Assembly: GCF_030758455.1 (NCBI RefSeq)
Contig: NZ_CP132353.1
Span: 2,294,001 to 2,358,000 of the forward strand
DNA length: 64,000 nt
Origin: Erwinia pyri
GTDB taxonomy: Bacteria; Pseudomonadota; Gammaproteobacteria; Enterobacterales; Enterobacteriaceae
Reading direction: 5' to 3'
Positions 17,822 through 27,188 of the stretch are shown here, piece by piece (position 1 is the first letter of the stretch; every line of letters begins with the position of its first letter). Below the pieces are notes generated by a model, which saw only the letters and a list, made by a program, of their open reading frames with translations, was not told the origin of the DNA and did no database searches. The position numbers and the translations under genes are program-made.

Positions 17822-19354
17822 TTACTCTTTTAACCGCACCATGCCCTTCATTAACAGACGAAACAGCTGCGTACGTCGCCGCATAAAGCGTTTTTCCAGC
17901 TTCACTACCGCCTGGCCCTTTTCGCCAAACCGCATCACTTTGTCTTGCCAGGGACGCCACGCAGGCCAGCTCACTTCCCCCTCCAGATCGTGGGAAAACT
18001 CACTCGCATGACGGGCGAAATTCAACCAGTATTCGCTGACCACTCTGGCAAAACGACAATCGTTTTCAGTGAAGGGTCGTACGCTGCTCTCTGCATTCAA
18101 CGCATCCAGCGTCTCCAGTACATAAGGGATCTCATTGCCATGCCAGGTGCCGTTCACGTACAGGTCACGCGCATTCTCAGAGACATAGTCAAAGTAATAG
18201 CGCCAGGCGGGCATACCGTTGCGATACTGCGCCAGCGCTGCAATGTAACCCATGGTGGTGAAGGTCATATCGCGGGCCACCTGGCGGCCCAGCTCGGCAT
18301 CATCATAAACGCCATCATAGAGCAGACGTATCATCTTCAGCCGGAAACCCACTCGCTGCGTTTTTCTGACCTGCTCGATGACTTTCGCCGGATCCACGCC
18401 GAAATAGCTCAGAACGCTGGCTTCGTCACTGTTGTTGCCGATCAGTAAAGGGAGTTTAAGCTGCTTAGCCCCGGTAAAAACGCTGAGCACTGGCTCCGGC
18501 AGAACGCAGTCGCCGGAGATTGCCACAGGCCCGTTAGCCAGGGAGGTATCGAGCGACCAGAAGGCTTCTGCCGGCAAGGCGCGGAGCTGTTCCGCAGTCG
18601 CCTCTTTCAGCTTGAAGTGGCTGGCCAGCCGCACGCCCTTCTCTAACGCTTTTTCACGGGGAATATCGGGTAGCGTATAGGCGCTTTGCGCAATTCCTTT
18701 GTGGAAAAGCCCGGCCGCCAGCGGAGAGGAGAAGAGAGACAAGACGCTGCGAGCGCCGGATGACTCACCCATGATAGTGACGTTGCTGCTGTCGCCGCCA
18801 AAATTGGCAATGTTACGCTGGATCCATTGCAGGGCTGCTATCTGATCAAGCAGGGCGAAATTATTGACGATCTCACCCTCGCGATACTCTTTATCCAGCG
18901 CCGGATGAGCAAAGAAACCCAGATGTCCCAGGCGGTAGTTGAAGGTCACGACCACCACACCGCGCGAGGCCAGCGGCAGCCCCCCATAGGGAGTCAGGCT
19001 GCCCGCGCCCAGGGTAAACCCCCCACCGTGGATCCAGACCATAACCGGCATCGGGCGGGCAGGTTCCAGATCGGGCGTCCAGACATTAAGATAGAGGCAA
19101 TCCTCGCTGAATACGCCGGGATCGCCGCCGCCCACCGCGATACAATATTCGCGGTTTTGCCAGCTTGCGTTTCCCCAGGTTGTGGCATCACGCTCCCCTT
19201 CCCACGGTGTGACCGGTTTCGGCGGTTGCCAGCGTAGTTCACCCGTGGGCGGCGAAGCATAAGGAACGCCCCGGAAGACAAAAACACCCTCTTCGAGACT
19301 CCCGCGAAGTGGTCCCTCTGCAGTAGCAGTCCTTAATAAACGATCGTGTTTCAT
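17822..19354 (-). CDS. Type B carboxylesterase
   Basis: About 510 residues; starts at 19354 or 19357 are both ATG, with AGGA better spaced for 19354. Alpha/beta-hydrolase features of the cholinesterase/PnbA family: FRGVPYASPPTGELRWQPP, SEDCLYLNVWTP, the oxyanion segment WIHGGGFTLGAG, nucleophile elbow GESSGA, an acidic residue in GNNSDEASV, and the His in NGTWHGNEIPYV. No signal peptide, so probably cytoplasmic ester hydrolysis. It stands alone with a 217-bp gap to the chemoreceptor start. The natural substrate is unknown. Confidence 0.9.
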   Translation of the reverse strand: MKHDRLLRTATAEGPLRGSLEEGVFVFRGVPYASPPTGELRWQPPKPVTPWEGERDATTWGNASWQNREYCIAVGGGDPGVFSEDCLYLNVWTPDLEPARPMPVMVWIHGGGFTLGAGSLTPYGGLPLASRGVVVVTFNYRLGHLGFFAHPALDKEYREGEIVNNFALLDQIAALQWIQRNIANFGGDSSNVTIMGESSGARSVLSLFSSPLAAGLFHKGIAQSAYTLPDIPREKALEKGVRLASHFKLKEATAEQLRALPAEAFWSLDTSLANGPVAISGDCVLPEPVLSVFTGAKQLKLPLLIGNNSDEASVLSYFGVDPAKVIEQVRKTQRVGFRLKMIRLLYDGVYDDAELGRQVARDMTFTTMGYIAALAQYRNGMPAWRYYFDYVSENARDLYVNGTWHGNEIPYVLETLDALNAESSVRPFTENDCRFARVVSEYWLNFARHASEFSHDLEGEVSWPAWRPWQDKVMRFGEKGQAVVKLEKRFMRRRTQLFRLLMKGMVRLKE

Positions 19355-19544
19355 CATCTCATCCTGAAGTATCTGCCGATCATTATTTGCAGCAGTGAGA
19401 CGAAAGTCCAATCTTTCAGGCCATTTGCGGATTATGCTGAACGCCAGCAGAAAGCGGCGCTGACGCGAGAGTTTCTCTTCTCCCTGACGGGCCAGCCATT
19501 ATTTTCCGCCCCCTTGTTACTTATTTAGTATTAAGGATTTGATC

Positions 19545-19979
19545 ATGTTTGCGGCCCTGAATAATGGGTTTTCACGCCTCACTGACCATCCCGATTTTGC
19601 TAAACTGCTGCTGCGGCTGACCGTTGGTATTTTGCTGCTGTTCCACGGTGAGTTTAAAATTATGCATGGCACAGGCTGGATTGAGACATTGCTGAAAGCG
19701 CACGGTATAACGGGCTTTGTGGCTTATGGCGCTTATATCGGGGAAGCGATCGCCCCGCTGATGGTGATAATGGGTCTGCTGACCCGCCCCGCTGCATTTG
19801 TTATTGCGGTTAACCTGGTGGTAGCGACGCTGCTGGTCAAAACCGGCGCATTTTGGGGCCGCACTAACGTGGGAGCCTGGGCGCTGGAGGGAGAAGCTCT
19901 TTATCTGTTTGGCGCACTGGCCATCATGTTTTCAGGAGCGGGGAAATACGTGTTAATCCGCAATCCCCGCCTGCAATAA
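19545..19979 (+). CDS. DoxX-family inner-membrane protein
   Basis: 144 residues from the ATG at 19545, with AAGGA before it; the TTG six bases earlier is unlikely. About four hydrophobic helices with the DoxX pattern: FAKLLLRLTVGILLLFHGEFK, GAYIGEAIAPLMVIMGLLTR, AAFVIAVNLVVATLLVK and GEALYLFGALAIMFSGAGKY. Related to YqjF/YphA-type proteins, whose roles are poorly defined but sometimes linked to redox or thiol stress. Divergent from the carboxylesterase; terminator follows immediately. Confidence 0.85.
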   Translation: MFAALNNGFSRLTDHPDFAKLLLRLTVGILLLFHGEFKIMHGTGWIETLLKAHGITGFVAYGAYIGEAIAPLMVIMGLLTRPAAFVIAVNLVVATLLVKTGAFWGRTNVGAWALEGEALYLFGALAIMFSGAGKYVLIRNPRLQ

Positions 19980-19980
19980 A

Positions 19981-20011
19981 AATTAAGGGGCAACTGCTTT
20001 GCCCCTTAATT
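19981..20011. terminator. Bidirectional terminator between doxX-like and ydcJ
   Basis: AATTAAGGGGCAA and TTGCCCCTTAATT form a perfect 13-bp stem with a 5-base loop, shared by the convergent genes; its last base is in the ydcJ stop codon. Confidence 0.9.
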
Positions 20012-21357
20012 TACTGCGCTGTTACGCCGCATCGGGCCAGGCTTGCAGCCTGCCGCTGCGCATACAAGGCAATTTCATCCTGGATTTTTGCCCCTAATGC
20101 CTTTTCAAACTCTGCCTGACTGCTTTGCCCCTGGCTGCGCGGCCTGGCGTCACTGCCAAGATTAGACTGGAAAATGCCTGCGGCGCTGACCGGCAGGAAA
20201 TCTTCGTAAATCATCGGCGTCGCTTCAATCAACCCTTCGGCAAGCAACGATTCAACCGACTGCTGCTTTAGCCGTTCAGCCTCTGCACGGCCTTTGTCGG
20301 TGAGCCGGTAAGTGAACCAGGCCAGCTGCTCTTTGCGTAACAGATTGGCATCGTCCGGGAAATCCTGAAACGTGGCCGTCAGCTGCTGCTGATGCGTAAG
20401 ATTATCCGCGCCGGTTTCACTCTGTGCCAGCAGCCGATCGTAGAGATCGCGTCCTTTAGCGGTCAGCGCAATCCCACGCTGCTCAATTTCACCGAAGCGG
20501 GCCGTGTGCGTGCCGGGACCATCCTGAAACCTGACCGGCTCATCCAGCGCTTTGAAGCTGGTCTGCCTGAGCAGAATAGGCACGCGGAGGCGGGGTGGCC
20601 CTTCGATAATCACTTTGGGGACGATCCCCGCTTCAGGCATCAACGCCTGCACCCGATCGATATCCAGCGTGCGCGGCGTCAGGTGGTTGATATGACAGCC
20701 AGGGAAGCACACCACGTCCGCTATCAGTCTGTGCTGCGCCAGCAACGCCTGATAGGTTTTGCCATCCACGGTGGTTTGCTGATGCCAGCGGAACGTTTCC
20801 AGCGCTTCCCGGATAAAGCTTTCTGCCTGTGCAGCGTCAAGACCGCCCTGCTTTTCACAGAGGCTGACCAGTTCCCGGCAGCGTGGAGTGAAGATATCGC
20901 GCGCTGCCAGAATCTCTGCCGCCTGCTGACGCAGCGCCGGATCGTCAATCAGTTCCAGCCGCAACAGCGAGGTAAACAACCGGAAAGGGTTGGCGTTAAG
21001 CGCCTCATCATCCAGCGGACGAAATGCCGTTGAGTGCACCGGCACACCAGCCTGAGAGAGATCGTAATAGCCCACCGGATACATGCCCATAACGGCAAAC
21101 ACCCGCCTGAGCATTGCCAGCTCTGCTGCCGTCCCCACGCGGATAGCGCCGTGGCGCTCCACGTCGAGCCGGGCGAGTTCATTGTCACGAGCCAACTGCT
21201 GTTTCAGCTGCGGATCCTGCGCCAGTACTTCCTCGTTTACCTGTGCCACCAGCCTCAGCAAGGTTCCATACTGCGGCACTTCCTGCTGATACATCGCCGA
21301 CATCGCGCTGGCAAAGCTGGCGCGAATAACGTTAGCGGAAACCCATGCACTTTCCAT
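20011..21357 (-). CDS. ydcJ: YdcJ, 2-oxoadipate dioxygenase/decarboxylase family (DUF1338)
   Basis: 448 residues, collinear with E. coli YdcJ: FASAMSAMYQQEVPQYGTLL, LDVERHGAIRVGTAAELA, MGMYPVGYYDLSQAGVPVHS, DVVCFPGCHINHLTPRTLDI, and GTHTARFGEIEQRGIALT. The family (HglS) uses an iron site with two His and a Glu to convert 2-oxoadipate to D-2-hydroxyglutarate; the His in VERHGAIRVG, the His in GCHINHLT and the Glu in ARFGEIEQRG are all kept. An ideal AGGAGG precedes the ATG. Monocistronic; no lysine-catabolism neighbours are visible. Confidence 0.93.
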   Translation of the reverse strand: MESAWVSANVIRASFASAMSAMYQQEVPQYGTLLRLVAQVNEEVLAQDPQLKQQLARDNELARLDVERHGAIRVGTAAELAMLRRVFAVMGMYPVGYYDLSQAGVPVHSTAFRPLDDEALNANPFRLFTSLLRLELIDDPALRQQAAEILAARDIFTPRCRELVSLCEKQGGLDAAQAESFIREALETFRWHQQTTVDGKTYQALLAQHRLIADVVCFPGCHINHLTPRTLDIDRVQALMPEAGIVPKVIIEGPPRLRVPILLRQTSFKALDEPVRFQDGPGTHTARFGEIEQRGIALTAKGRDLYDRLLAQSETGADNLTHQQQLTATFQDFPDDANLLRKEQLAWFTYRLTDKGRAEAERLKQQSVESLLAEGLIEATPMIYEDFLPVSAAGIFQSNLGSDARPRSQGQSSQAEFEKALGAKIQDEIALYAQRQAASLARCGVTAQ

Positions 21358-21452
21358 TTCTTGCCTCCTGAAAGCCTGTTGCTGTCAGAGTACTGGAAAG
21401 TCACGGCTGCAGAGAAAATTATTGATAAAGTGTGATCGCGACAGATGTCAGG

Positions 21453-22772
21453 CTAGCGCCGGTAGCCATAACGGTATTTTGCCAGCAGCAGAAGTGAGGT
21501 CAGTACGGCGGGGATCGCCAGACTTGAGAAGACATCGGTAATGTCCCAGCCCATTGCCAGCATTTGTGCACCGGCAAATGCGCTGAGGATTGCGCCGATT
21601 CGGCCCATGCCATGCATCCAGCTTGAGCCGGTTGCCCGTGCGTGCGTGGGGTAGTAGCTGGCAGAGAGCGCATTCATTCCGGTATTCGCGCCGTTCAGGC
21701 AAAATCCGCTGCTGAAGGCCACCAGGCTCAGGATCAGCGTATGCGCAGGCGCAAAACCGATCGCGACGGTGGCAACAGCCCCGATAAAATAGATGGCGGC
21801 CAGCGCCAGATTGGCATTGAACCGGTCCATCATCCAGCCGGCAAACAGCGACCCAACCGTACCGCCCGCCTGATACATTGCGGTGACCAGCGCCGCCTGT
21901 GTCACCGTCATCCCCATATTTTTGATCAGCGTGGGCAGCCAACTGCCAATCAGATAGACCAGAAACAGCCCCATAAAATAGGCGCCCCATAATAAGGTGC
22001 TACCAAACAGATAGGGGCGGCTCAGCACCAGCCTGGCGGAACCCTGGCTTTGCGCCTTCAACGGCATGGCAAATTCGCGTCCGGTGAGGGGATAGTCCGG
22101 CGACATTTTAGCGACGATTTTACCTATCTGCTCGGTGGGAGCCTGACGGGAGATCAGGAAGCGAACGGATTCGGGCAGCCCTTTCAGCAACACCGGTACA
22201 ATCAGCAGCGGCAGCAATCCGCCCATAATCAATATGGAATGCCAGCCAAAGGCGGGAATAAGCCAGGAGGCGGCAAAACCGCCCCCTGCCGCGCCAAAGG
22301 TGAAGCCGCAAAAGACCACGGTAATAATAAAAGCGCGTTTACGTTCCGGGGAATACTCGGCAACCAGCGTGCTGACATTCGGCATTGCTGCCCCCAGGCC
22401 CAGCCCGGTCAGGAAGCGAAACAGCATCATCTGCTCGCTGTTTTGTGACAGCGCGGTGGCCAGCGTCCAGAGTCCAAAGAAGAATACGCTGCTGATGATC
22501 ACCACACGGCGGCCAAAACGGTCTGCCAGCGGCCCGGCCACCATCGCGCCGGAGGCAAGGCCAATCAGCGCTGCGCTGATCACTATGCCTAACTGATGGG
22601 TGGTGACGCCCCAGTCGCTTTTCAGCGCGGGTGCGATAAAGCCCATCAGAGCGATGTCCATGCCGTCCATGGCCACCACGGCAAAGCACAGGGCAATGAT
22701 ACGTTGCTGGTAACGGCTGATGCTGCCCTGGTTAATCAAGGCACGCACATCAATCGCAGCGGTACTCTCCAC
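21453..22772 (-). CDS. MFS aromatic acid:H+ symporter (AAHS family)
   Basis: 439 residues if started at the GTG at 22772, which has GGAG seven bases upstream and yields ESTAAIDVRALINQGSISRYQQ, the normal AAHS N-terminus (IDVRALINQ). Longer in-frame starts add about 50 unrelated residues. Twelve predicted helices with DGMDIALMGFIAPAL in helix 1 and GPLADRFGRR in loop 2-3, as in PcaK/BenK/MhpT. It imports aromatic carboxylates with protons. Divergent from a PcaQ-like LysR gene. No ring-cleavage genes are adjacent. Confidence 0.9.
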   Translation of the reverse strand: MESTAAIDVRALINQGSISRYQQRIIALCFAVVAMDGMDIALMGFIAPALKSDWGVTTHQLGIVISAALIGLASGAMVAGPLADRFGRRVVIISSVFFFGLWTLATALSQNSEQMMLFRFLTGLGLGAAMPNVSTLVAEYSPERKRAFIITVVFCGFTFGAAGGGFAASWLIPAFGWHSILIMGGLLPLLIVPVLLKGLPESVRFLISRQAPTEQIGKIVAKMSPDYPLTGREFAMPLKAQSQGSARLVLSRPYLFGSTLLWGAYFMGLFLVYLIGSWLPTLIKNMGMTVTQAALVTAMYQAGGTVGSLFAGWMMDRFNANLALAAIYFIGAVATVAIGFAPAHTLILSLVAFSSGFCLNGANTGMNALSASYYPTHARATGSSWMHGMGRIGAILSAFAGAQMLAMGWDITDVFSSLAIPAVLTSLLLLAKYRYGYRR

Positions 22773-22998
22773 GTAAGCGCTCCATAAGCCAGTCTGTCGC
22801 GGGGCTGGCCCCGTATTCCTGAAAAAAGTGTGCGATATAATAACGGATTGTCCGTCACTGCACCTGACTAATTCGCGCTGCACGCTTAACAGAGAGCCTG
22901 ACGGCGGTGGCTCGCAAGGCATTTAGATAATCAGTTGTGATGGTTATCTGTTCAGAGCGGCGTTAAAGGTGATGGAAAACTGTGCAAAAGCGGCAAAT

Positions 22999-23026
22999 GT
23001 TAACTAAATTTTGCAATAAGGTTAAC
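22999..23026. promoter_or_regulatory. Paired GTTAAC elements upstream of the PcaQ-like regulator
   Basis: GTTAAC occurs at 22999-23004 and 23021-23026, 22 bp (about two helical turns) apart, in the divergent region between the AAHS transporter and the LysR gene. The second is part of AAGGTTAAC. PcaQ-type regulators in other bacteria bind sites containing GGTTAA, so this is a candidate operator. Confidence 0.4.
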
Positions 23027-23079
23027 AAAACTCTCTTGTGCAGCTTGCCTGTTCAGCGGCCCGCTGCTTACGCTGGGGT

Positions 23080-24003
23080 ATGGATAGAAATTATCAGTTT
23101 AATCAGCGCATTCGCCTGCGCCATCTGCACACCTTTGTCGCCGTTGCTCAGCAAGGGACGCTGGGGCGTGCCGCCGAAACGCTCTCCCTCAGCCAGCCAG
23201 CCCTGTCGAAAACGCTGAACGAGCTGGAGGAGCTGGCGGGTGCCAGATTATTTGAGCGCGGCCGGCTGGGTGCCCAGTTAACCACCATGGGCGAACAATT
23301 CCTGACGCACGCCGTGCGGATCCTGGACGCCCTCAACCATGCCGGGCAATCGTTTAAGCCCTCTGAGCTTGATGAACCTGCCGTGCTGCGCACCGGCGTT
23401 CTGACTACCGTGGCGTTGGGAATGCTGCCTTCGATCCTGGACTGCTTTCATCAGTTACAGCCGCAGGCGATTGTTCAGGTAGCGACCCTGCACAACAATG
23501 TGCTTCTTGCCGGACTCAGGGCGGGAGAATTTGATGTGGGCATTGGCCGGATGTCCGATCCCGATATGATGGCTGGATTAACCTATGAATTGCTGTTTAT
23601 GGAGTCGCTGCGGTTAGTGGTCCGCCCCGGTCACCCCCTCTTAAGTGACAACGTCACACTTTCCAAAGCGCTGTCTTGGCCAGTGGTGATCTCTCCCGAA
23701 GGCACGGCACCCCGCAGGCTGGCCGATGAGATGATCAAAGAGCACGGCTGTCGGCTCCCCTCCACGCTGGTGGAAACCTCTGCCACCTCACTGGCCCGAC
23801 AGCTTGCGCTGCGTTACAACTACGTCTGGTTTGTGCCATCAGGGGCGATTAAGGAAGATCTGCTGCATAACTCCCTTGCTGCCCTGCCCATTGCATCACA
23901 CGGGCCGGGCGAGTCAGTAGGGATCATTACCCGCTCCGGCGCACCATTAAGCCTGAGTGCGGAGGTGTTTATGGCTACCGTGCGCAAATCTCACTCCGGC
24001 TAG
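23080..24003 (+). CDS. LysR-family regulator, PcaQ-like
   Basis: 307 residues from the ATG at 23080 (MDRNYQFNQRIRLRHLHTF); upstream in-frame starts add residues without family match, though the RBS (GGGGT) is weak. HTH GTLGRAAETLSLSQPALSKTLNELEE, then ARLFERGRLGAQLT; the effector domain begins VLRTGVLTTVALGMLPSIL as in PcaQ/GbpR-type regulators, often responsive to aromatic-acid catabolites. It faces the AAHS transporter and probably controls it. Confidence 0.87.
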   Translation: MDRNYQFNQRIRLRHLHTFVAVAQQGTLGRAAETLSLSQPALSKTLNELEELAGARLFERGRLGAQLTTMGEQFLTHAVRILDALNHAGQSFKPSELDEPAVLRTGVLTTVALGMLPSILDCFHQLQPQAIVQVATLHNNVLLAGLRAGEFDVGIGRMSDPDMMAGLTYELLFMESLRLVVRPGHPLLSDNVTLSKALSWPVVISPEGTAPRRLADEMIKEHGCRLPSTLVETSATSLARQLALRYNYVWFVPSGAIKEDLLHNSLAALPIASHGPGESVGIITRSGAPLSLSAEVFMATVRKSHSG

Positions 24004-24010
24004 CTGTGCT

Positions 24011-24580
24011 TCAGCGGCTGTGCTTGGCATGACGTTCCCTGTTCTCCAGTCGGGCCTGTTCGCTTTTACGCAATCCCACATAGCACGCGCCACTGCCGCC
24101 ATGATGAGGTTGAGCCGTACAATAGGCCTGCACCTGCTCAAACTGCTGCAGCCAGCGGTCGAGATAGCTGCGTACAATATTCGCATGTGATCCCTCCTCA
24201 CGGCCTTTGCCGTGTACAATCAGCAGGTTGCGGTAGTTCTCCTGCTCCGCCTGCAGCATAAAGTCAAAGAGCCGCTGCCGACAGGTTTCCACCGGCACCC
24301 TGATAAGATTGAGCGTGGCGTGTTGGGTATATTTCCCCATGCGAAGCTTATCCAGCACCCCCTGCTGAATACCTTCCGCTTTGAACTCAAGCGGCGTGGT
24401 AAGAGGCACGATAGTGAGATACCCCGTAGTCAGCGGATTATCGAGCTGCAGCTCATGCAGGGTAGCGCGGGTCGGTTTCGTTGCGGGGGATTTCAGCCAG
24501 TGAACGTTAGCGCAATCCTTAAGCGGTGTGACGTCTTCCATGGCATCTTTAAACAAATCCCAGTCGTCAAATTCCATCAT
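24011..24580 (-). CDS. smrA: Smr-domain DNA endonuclease SmrA
   Basis: 189 residues, matching E. coli SmrA (YdaL) closely: LFKDAMEDVTPLKDCANVHW, ELQLDNPLTTGYL, GVLDKLRMGKYTQHATLNLI, and the Smr-domain active region LLIVHGKGREEGSHANIVRSY and YCTAQPHHGGSGACYV. Smr domains, related to the C-terminus of MutS2, nick or cut DNA. RBS GGGGGA five bases before the ATG. Its stop is 7 bp from the convergent LysR stop. In E. coli smrA sits near fnr and zntB, so it marks the ancestral neighbourhood. Confidence 0.93.
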   Translation of the reverse strand: MMEFDDWDLFKDAMEDVTPLKDCANVHWLKSPATKPTRATLHELQLDNPLTTGYLTIVPLTTPLEFKAEGIQQGVLDKLRMGKYTQHATLNLIRVPVETCRQRLFDFMLQAEQENYRNLLIVHGKGREEGSHANIVRSYLDRWLQQFEQVQAYCTAQPHHGGSGACYVGLRKSEQARLENRERHAKHSR

Positions 24581-24661
24581 GCAGGTCCCCCGTTGAGCCG
24601 GAAAAAGAGGAAAGCGAGTTACCCGGCAAGTTTAGCAAAACCAGGCCGGGATGCGATCTCC

Positions 24662-25615
24662 TTATTCATTTTGCCCGAGGGCAAAACGGGCGCTGGCCTC
24701 ATCGGTCACCAGTCCCGACATCCATCCGCCACGCAGCGCTGCCGCGATCGCCCGATGTTTTTCTGCGCCCCCGGCGAAAGCGATAACGCTGCGTGACGTC
24801 TGCGCTGTGAGTTCGACGCTGGTTAACCTCTCATCCAGTTCACTTCGCACGCGCTCGCCATCCTCGCCAATAAAATGGCCCAGCATTTCTGCCACCACAT
24901 GCTGTTTTACCAACTGACTGACCTGGCTGTCGCTGATGAATCCATCCGCATTAAGCGGACACCCTGCGGCAACCTGACCGATACCGACAAACATCACGTC
25001 AGCCTGCGCGGCCTTGTCGGTAACGGTGCGGTAGATACGGTGGTGACACCAGAGCGCACGATCCTCTGCGCTGTCGGCATAAAGCGGTGCAGGCAGAATG
25101 AAATAGCGGCCCTGGGTTTTTTCCGCCATCCAGAGCGGCACATCATAACGGGTACAGGAGCCGTCGCTGGCTATGGCACCAATCAGTGAGACACAGCTGT
25201 GCTGAGGGCGTTCGAACTCGGGTAGCTCATCAATGGTGGCGCGAAGCGTCCGGCCCGATCCCACCGCGATAATCTGCGGCTGCTCCTGCTTCAGGGTTTG
25301 CGCCATTACCTCTGCGCCAGCTACCGCGATCATCTGCTGCAAACCGGCCGACTCAACCCCCGTTGAAGGCACAACCTGGCAGTGTTGCAGCTGGAAACGG
25401 GCTTTAAGCTGCTCTGCCAGCGTCATACAGTCAGCCACCGGATGCGTGATATTGACGCTGACCAGCCCCTCCTCCACCGCCAGCGCCACCAGTCGCTGCG
25501 CGACCTGGCGCGACACGCCCAGTTTGTCGGCGATATCATGCTGCGTCTCGCCCGCTACGTAATACATCCAGGCGGCACGGGCAGCCTGATCCAGTTTCTT
25601 ATTATGTTTGCTCAT
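24662..25615 (-). CDS. dalR: DalR, SorC-family repressor of D-arabinitol catabolism
   Basis: 317 residues. N-terminal HTH AWMYYVAGETQHDIADKLGVSRQVAQRLVALAVEEGLV is the SorC/DeoR-type sugar-regulator DNA-binding domain; the rest is a sugar-phosphate-isomerase-like effector domain (IIAVGSGRTLRATIDEL, FVGIGQVAAGCPLNADGFIS). It diverges from dalD with 169 bp between, the same arrangement and family as Klebsiella dalR, which represses dalDKT until arabinitol is present. Assignment relies on context plus family; symmetric sequences in the gap are candidate operators. Confidence 0.87.
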   Translation of the reverse strand: MSKHNKKLDQAARAAWMYYVAGETQHDIADKLGVSRQVAQRLVALAVEEGLVSVNITHPVADCMTLAEQLKARFQLQHCQVVPSTGVESAGLQQMIAVAGAEVMAQTLKQEQPQIIAVGSGRTLRATIDELPEFERPQHSCVSLIGAIASDGSCTRYDVPLWMAEKTQGRYFILPAPLYADSAEDRALWCHHRIYRTVTDKAAQADVMFVGIGQVAAGCPLNADGFISDSQVSQLVKQHVVAEMLGHFIGEDGERVRSELDERLTSVELTAQTSRSVIAFAGGAEKHRAIAAALRGGWMSGLVTDEASARFALGQNE

Positions 25616-25654
25616 TCTCTTTTCCCCGCGTTTTACTCATCCTGGTCCGAATAA

Positions 25655-25720
25655 TTGCCCGAATGGTGGGCAAAAGCAATTTTTGTGATCTCTCCCGCAG
25701 ACACTTGCAGCAGAGATCAC
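25655..25720. promoter_or_regulatory. dal promoter region with two inverted repeats
   Basis: TTGCCC (25655-25660) and GGGCAA (25668-25673) form a 13-bp-centre-spaced dyad. Next to it GTGATCTCT (25685-25693) and AGAGATCAC (25712-25720) are perfect 9-bp arms with an 18-bp spacer. The left arm lies in TTTTTGTGATCT, which resembles one half of a CRP site. One dyad could be the DalR operator and the other a CRP-related or second DalR site; both readings are inference. Confidence 0.5.
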
Positions 25721-25784
25721 CAGGCTATAGCCATATCAGGCAAAAGCTCATAACGAGAGCAAAAGCCCAAATCAGGAGATAGTG

Positions 25785-27179
25785 ATGACTTTAACCGCCC
25801 CCTCTGTCTGGCTGCACATTGGTGCAGGATCGTTCCACCGCGCCCATCAGGCCTGGTATCTTCACCGTTTGCTGATGGCAGGCGATAACCGCTGGGAAAT
25901 TGCCTTAAGCAATATTCGCGATGACGCTGTGCCTCTGCTTACCACGCTTGCCGCACAAAACGGCGAATACACGCTGGAGACGGTAACGCCGGAAGGCGAA
26001 CGGAGCTATGAAAAGATCACCTCCATTAAAAAACTGGTGCCCTGGGATGCTGAACTGCGGGGGCTGATCGATCAGGGCACCGACCCCCGCACTAAAGTGA
26101 TCGCTTTTACCGTTACCGAGAGCGGTTACTACTTAGACACAGAGCATCAGCTTGATCCTCAGCATCCCGATATTAAAGCGGATATTGCCGGAGAAGCCCG
26201 AACTATTTATGGCGCGCTTACCCGTCTGTTACAGGCCCGAATGCAGGCGCATGGCGAACCTGTGACGCTGTTGAGCTGCGATAATTTACGTCACAACGGT
26301 GAGCGTTTCCGCCAGGGCTTCCTGACCTTTTTACAGCTGCGCAATGAAGAAGCTCTGCACGCCTGGGTAACCACGCAGACCACCTCCCCTGACACGATGG
26401 TTGACCGGATCACGCCACGCCCTACTGCCGATATCGCGCCGCGCGTGCTGGCCGCTACAGGATTTGCCGATAAAGCCCCGGTCATGGCCGAAGCCTTTAT
26501 TCAGTGGGTAATTGAGGATGATTTTGCCGCAGGACGACCCGCGCTGGAAAACGTAGGCGTGGAGATGGTGGCGTCGGTGCTGCCGTGGGAGGAAGCCAAA
26601 ATCCGCATACTCAACGCCAGCCACAGCTGCATCGCCTGGGCCGGGACGCTGGTCGGGCAGGAGTATATTCATCAGAGTACCCGGACTCAGGAGATCAGGG
26701 AGATGGCCTGGGAGTACGTTACCCGGGACGTTATCCCTTCGCTGATGCCAAGCCCGCTGGATCTGGAAGCCTACCGCGATGTGGTGCTGGCGCGCTTTGC
26801 CAACCCCTATATTCAGGATACTAATCAGCGAGTGGCGGCGGACGGACTCTCTAAAATCCCCGGCTTTATTACTCCGACCCTGACTGAAACCTACCAGCGC
26901 GGCGAGACGCCAGCCGCCACGGCGCTGCTGCCTGCGCTGTTTTTCCTCTTTCTCCAGCGCTGGCACGAGGGTGACCTTCCTTATGAATATCAGGATGGCG
27001 CGCTGGATGCTGAAGCCCTGCACGCCTTGCTAAGCCAGAAAGATGCGCTGGCGCAGTTTGCCGCGAGCAGCGCCCTGTTTGGTTCACTGGCCTCGCGCAG
27101 CGATTTTTCCCAGCTGTTGCATAACGCCGTTGCCAGCCTGCAGAGCTGGGCAAAACAGCCTCAGCCCGTCACTGATTAA
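25785..27179 (+). CDS. dalD: D-arabinitol 4-dehydrogenase
   Basis: 464 residues from the ATG at 25785, with AGGAG six bases upstream. Long-chain mannitol dehydrogenase family: dinucleotide-binding start [51 protein letters not shown], and the catalytic region [21 protein letters not shown]. It oxidises D-arabinitol to D-xylulose with NAD. First gene of dalDKT; the next ORF begins 9 bp after its stop. Mannitol or another polyol cannot be excluded by sequence alone, but the xylulokinase and DalT-like partner support arabinitol. Confidence 0.9.
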   Translation: MTLTAPSVWLHIGAGSFHRAHQAWYLHRLLMAGDNRWEIALSNIRDDAVPLLTTLAAQNGEYTLETVTPEGERSYEKITSIKKLVPWDAELRGLIDQGTDPRTKVIAFTVTESGYYLDTEHQLDPQHPDIKADIAGEARTIYGALTRLLQARMQAHGEPVTLLSCDNLRHNGERFRQGFLTFLQLRNEEALHAWVTTQTTSPDTMVDRITPRPTADIAPRVLAATGFADKAPVMAEAFIQWVIEDDFAAGRPALENVGVEMVASVLPWEEAKIRILNASHSCIAWAGTLVGQEYIHQSTRTQEIREMAWEYVTRDVIPSLMPSPLDLEAYRDVVLARFANPYIQDTNQRVAADGLSKIPGFITPTLTETYQRGETPAATALLPALFFLFLQRWHEGDLPYEYQDGALDAEALHALLSQKDALAQFAASSALFGSLASRSDFSQLLHNAVASLQSWAKQPQPVTD

Positions 27180-27188
27180 GGAGTCACT

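Noticed and set aside
26331..27023. 230-codon frame opposite dalD
   Set aside because: Shadow of the dehydrogenase gene; no recognisable domain.
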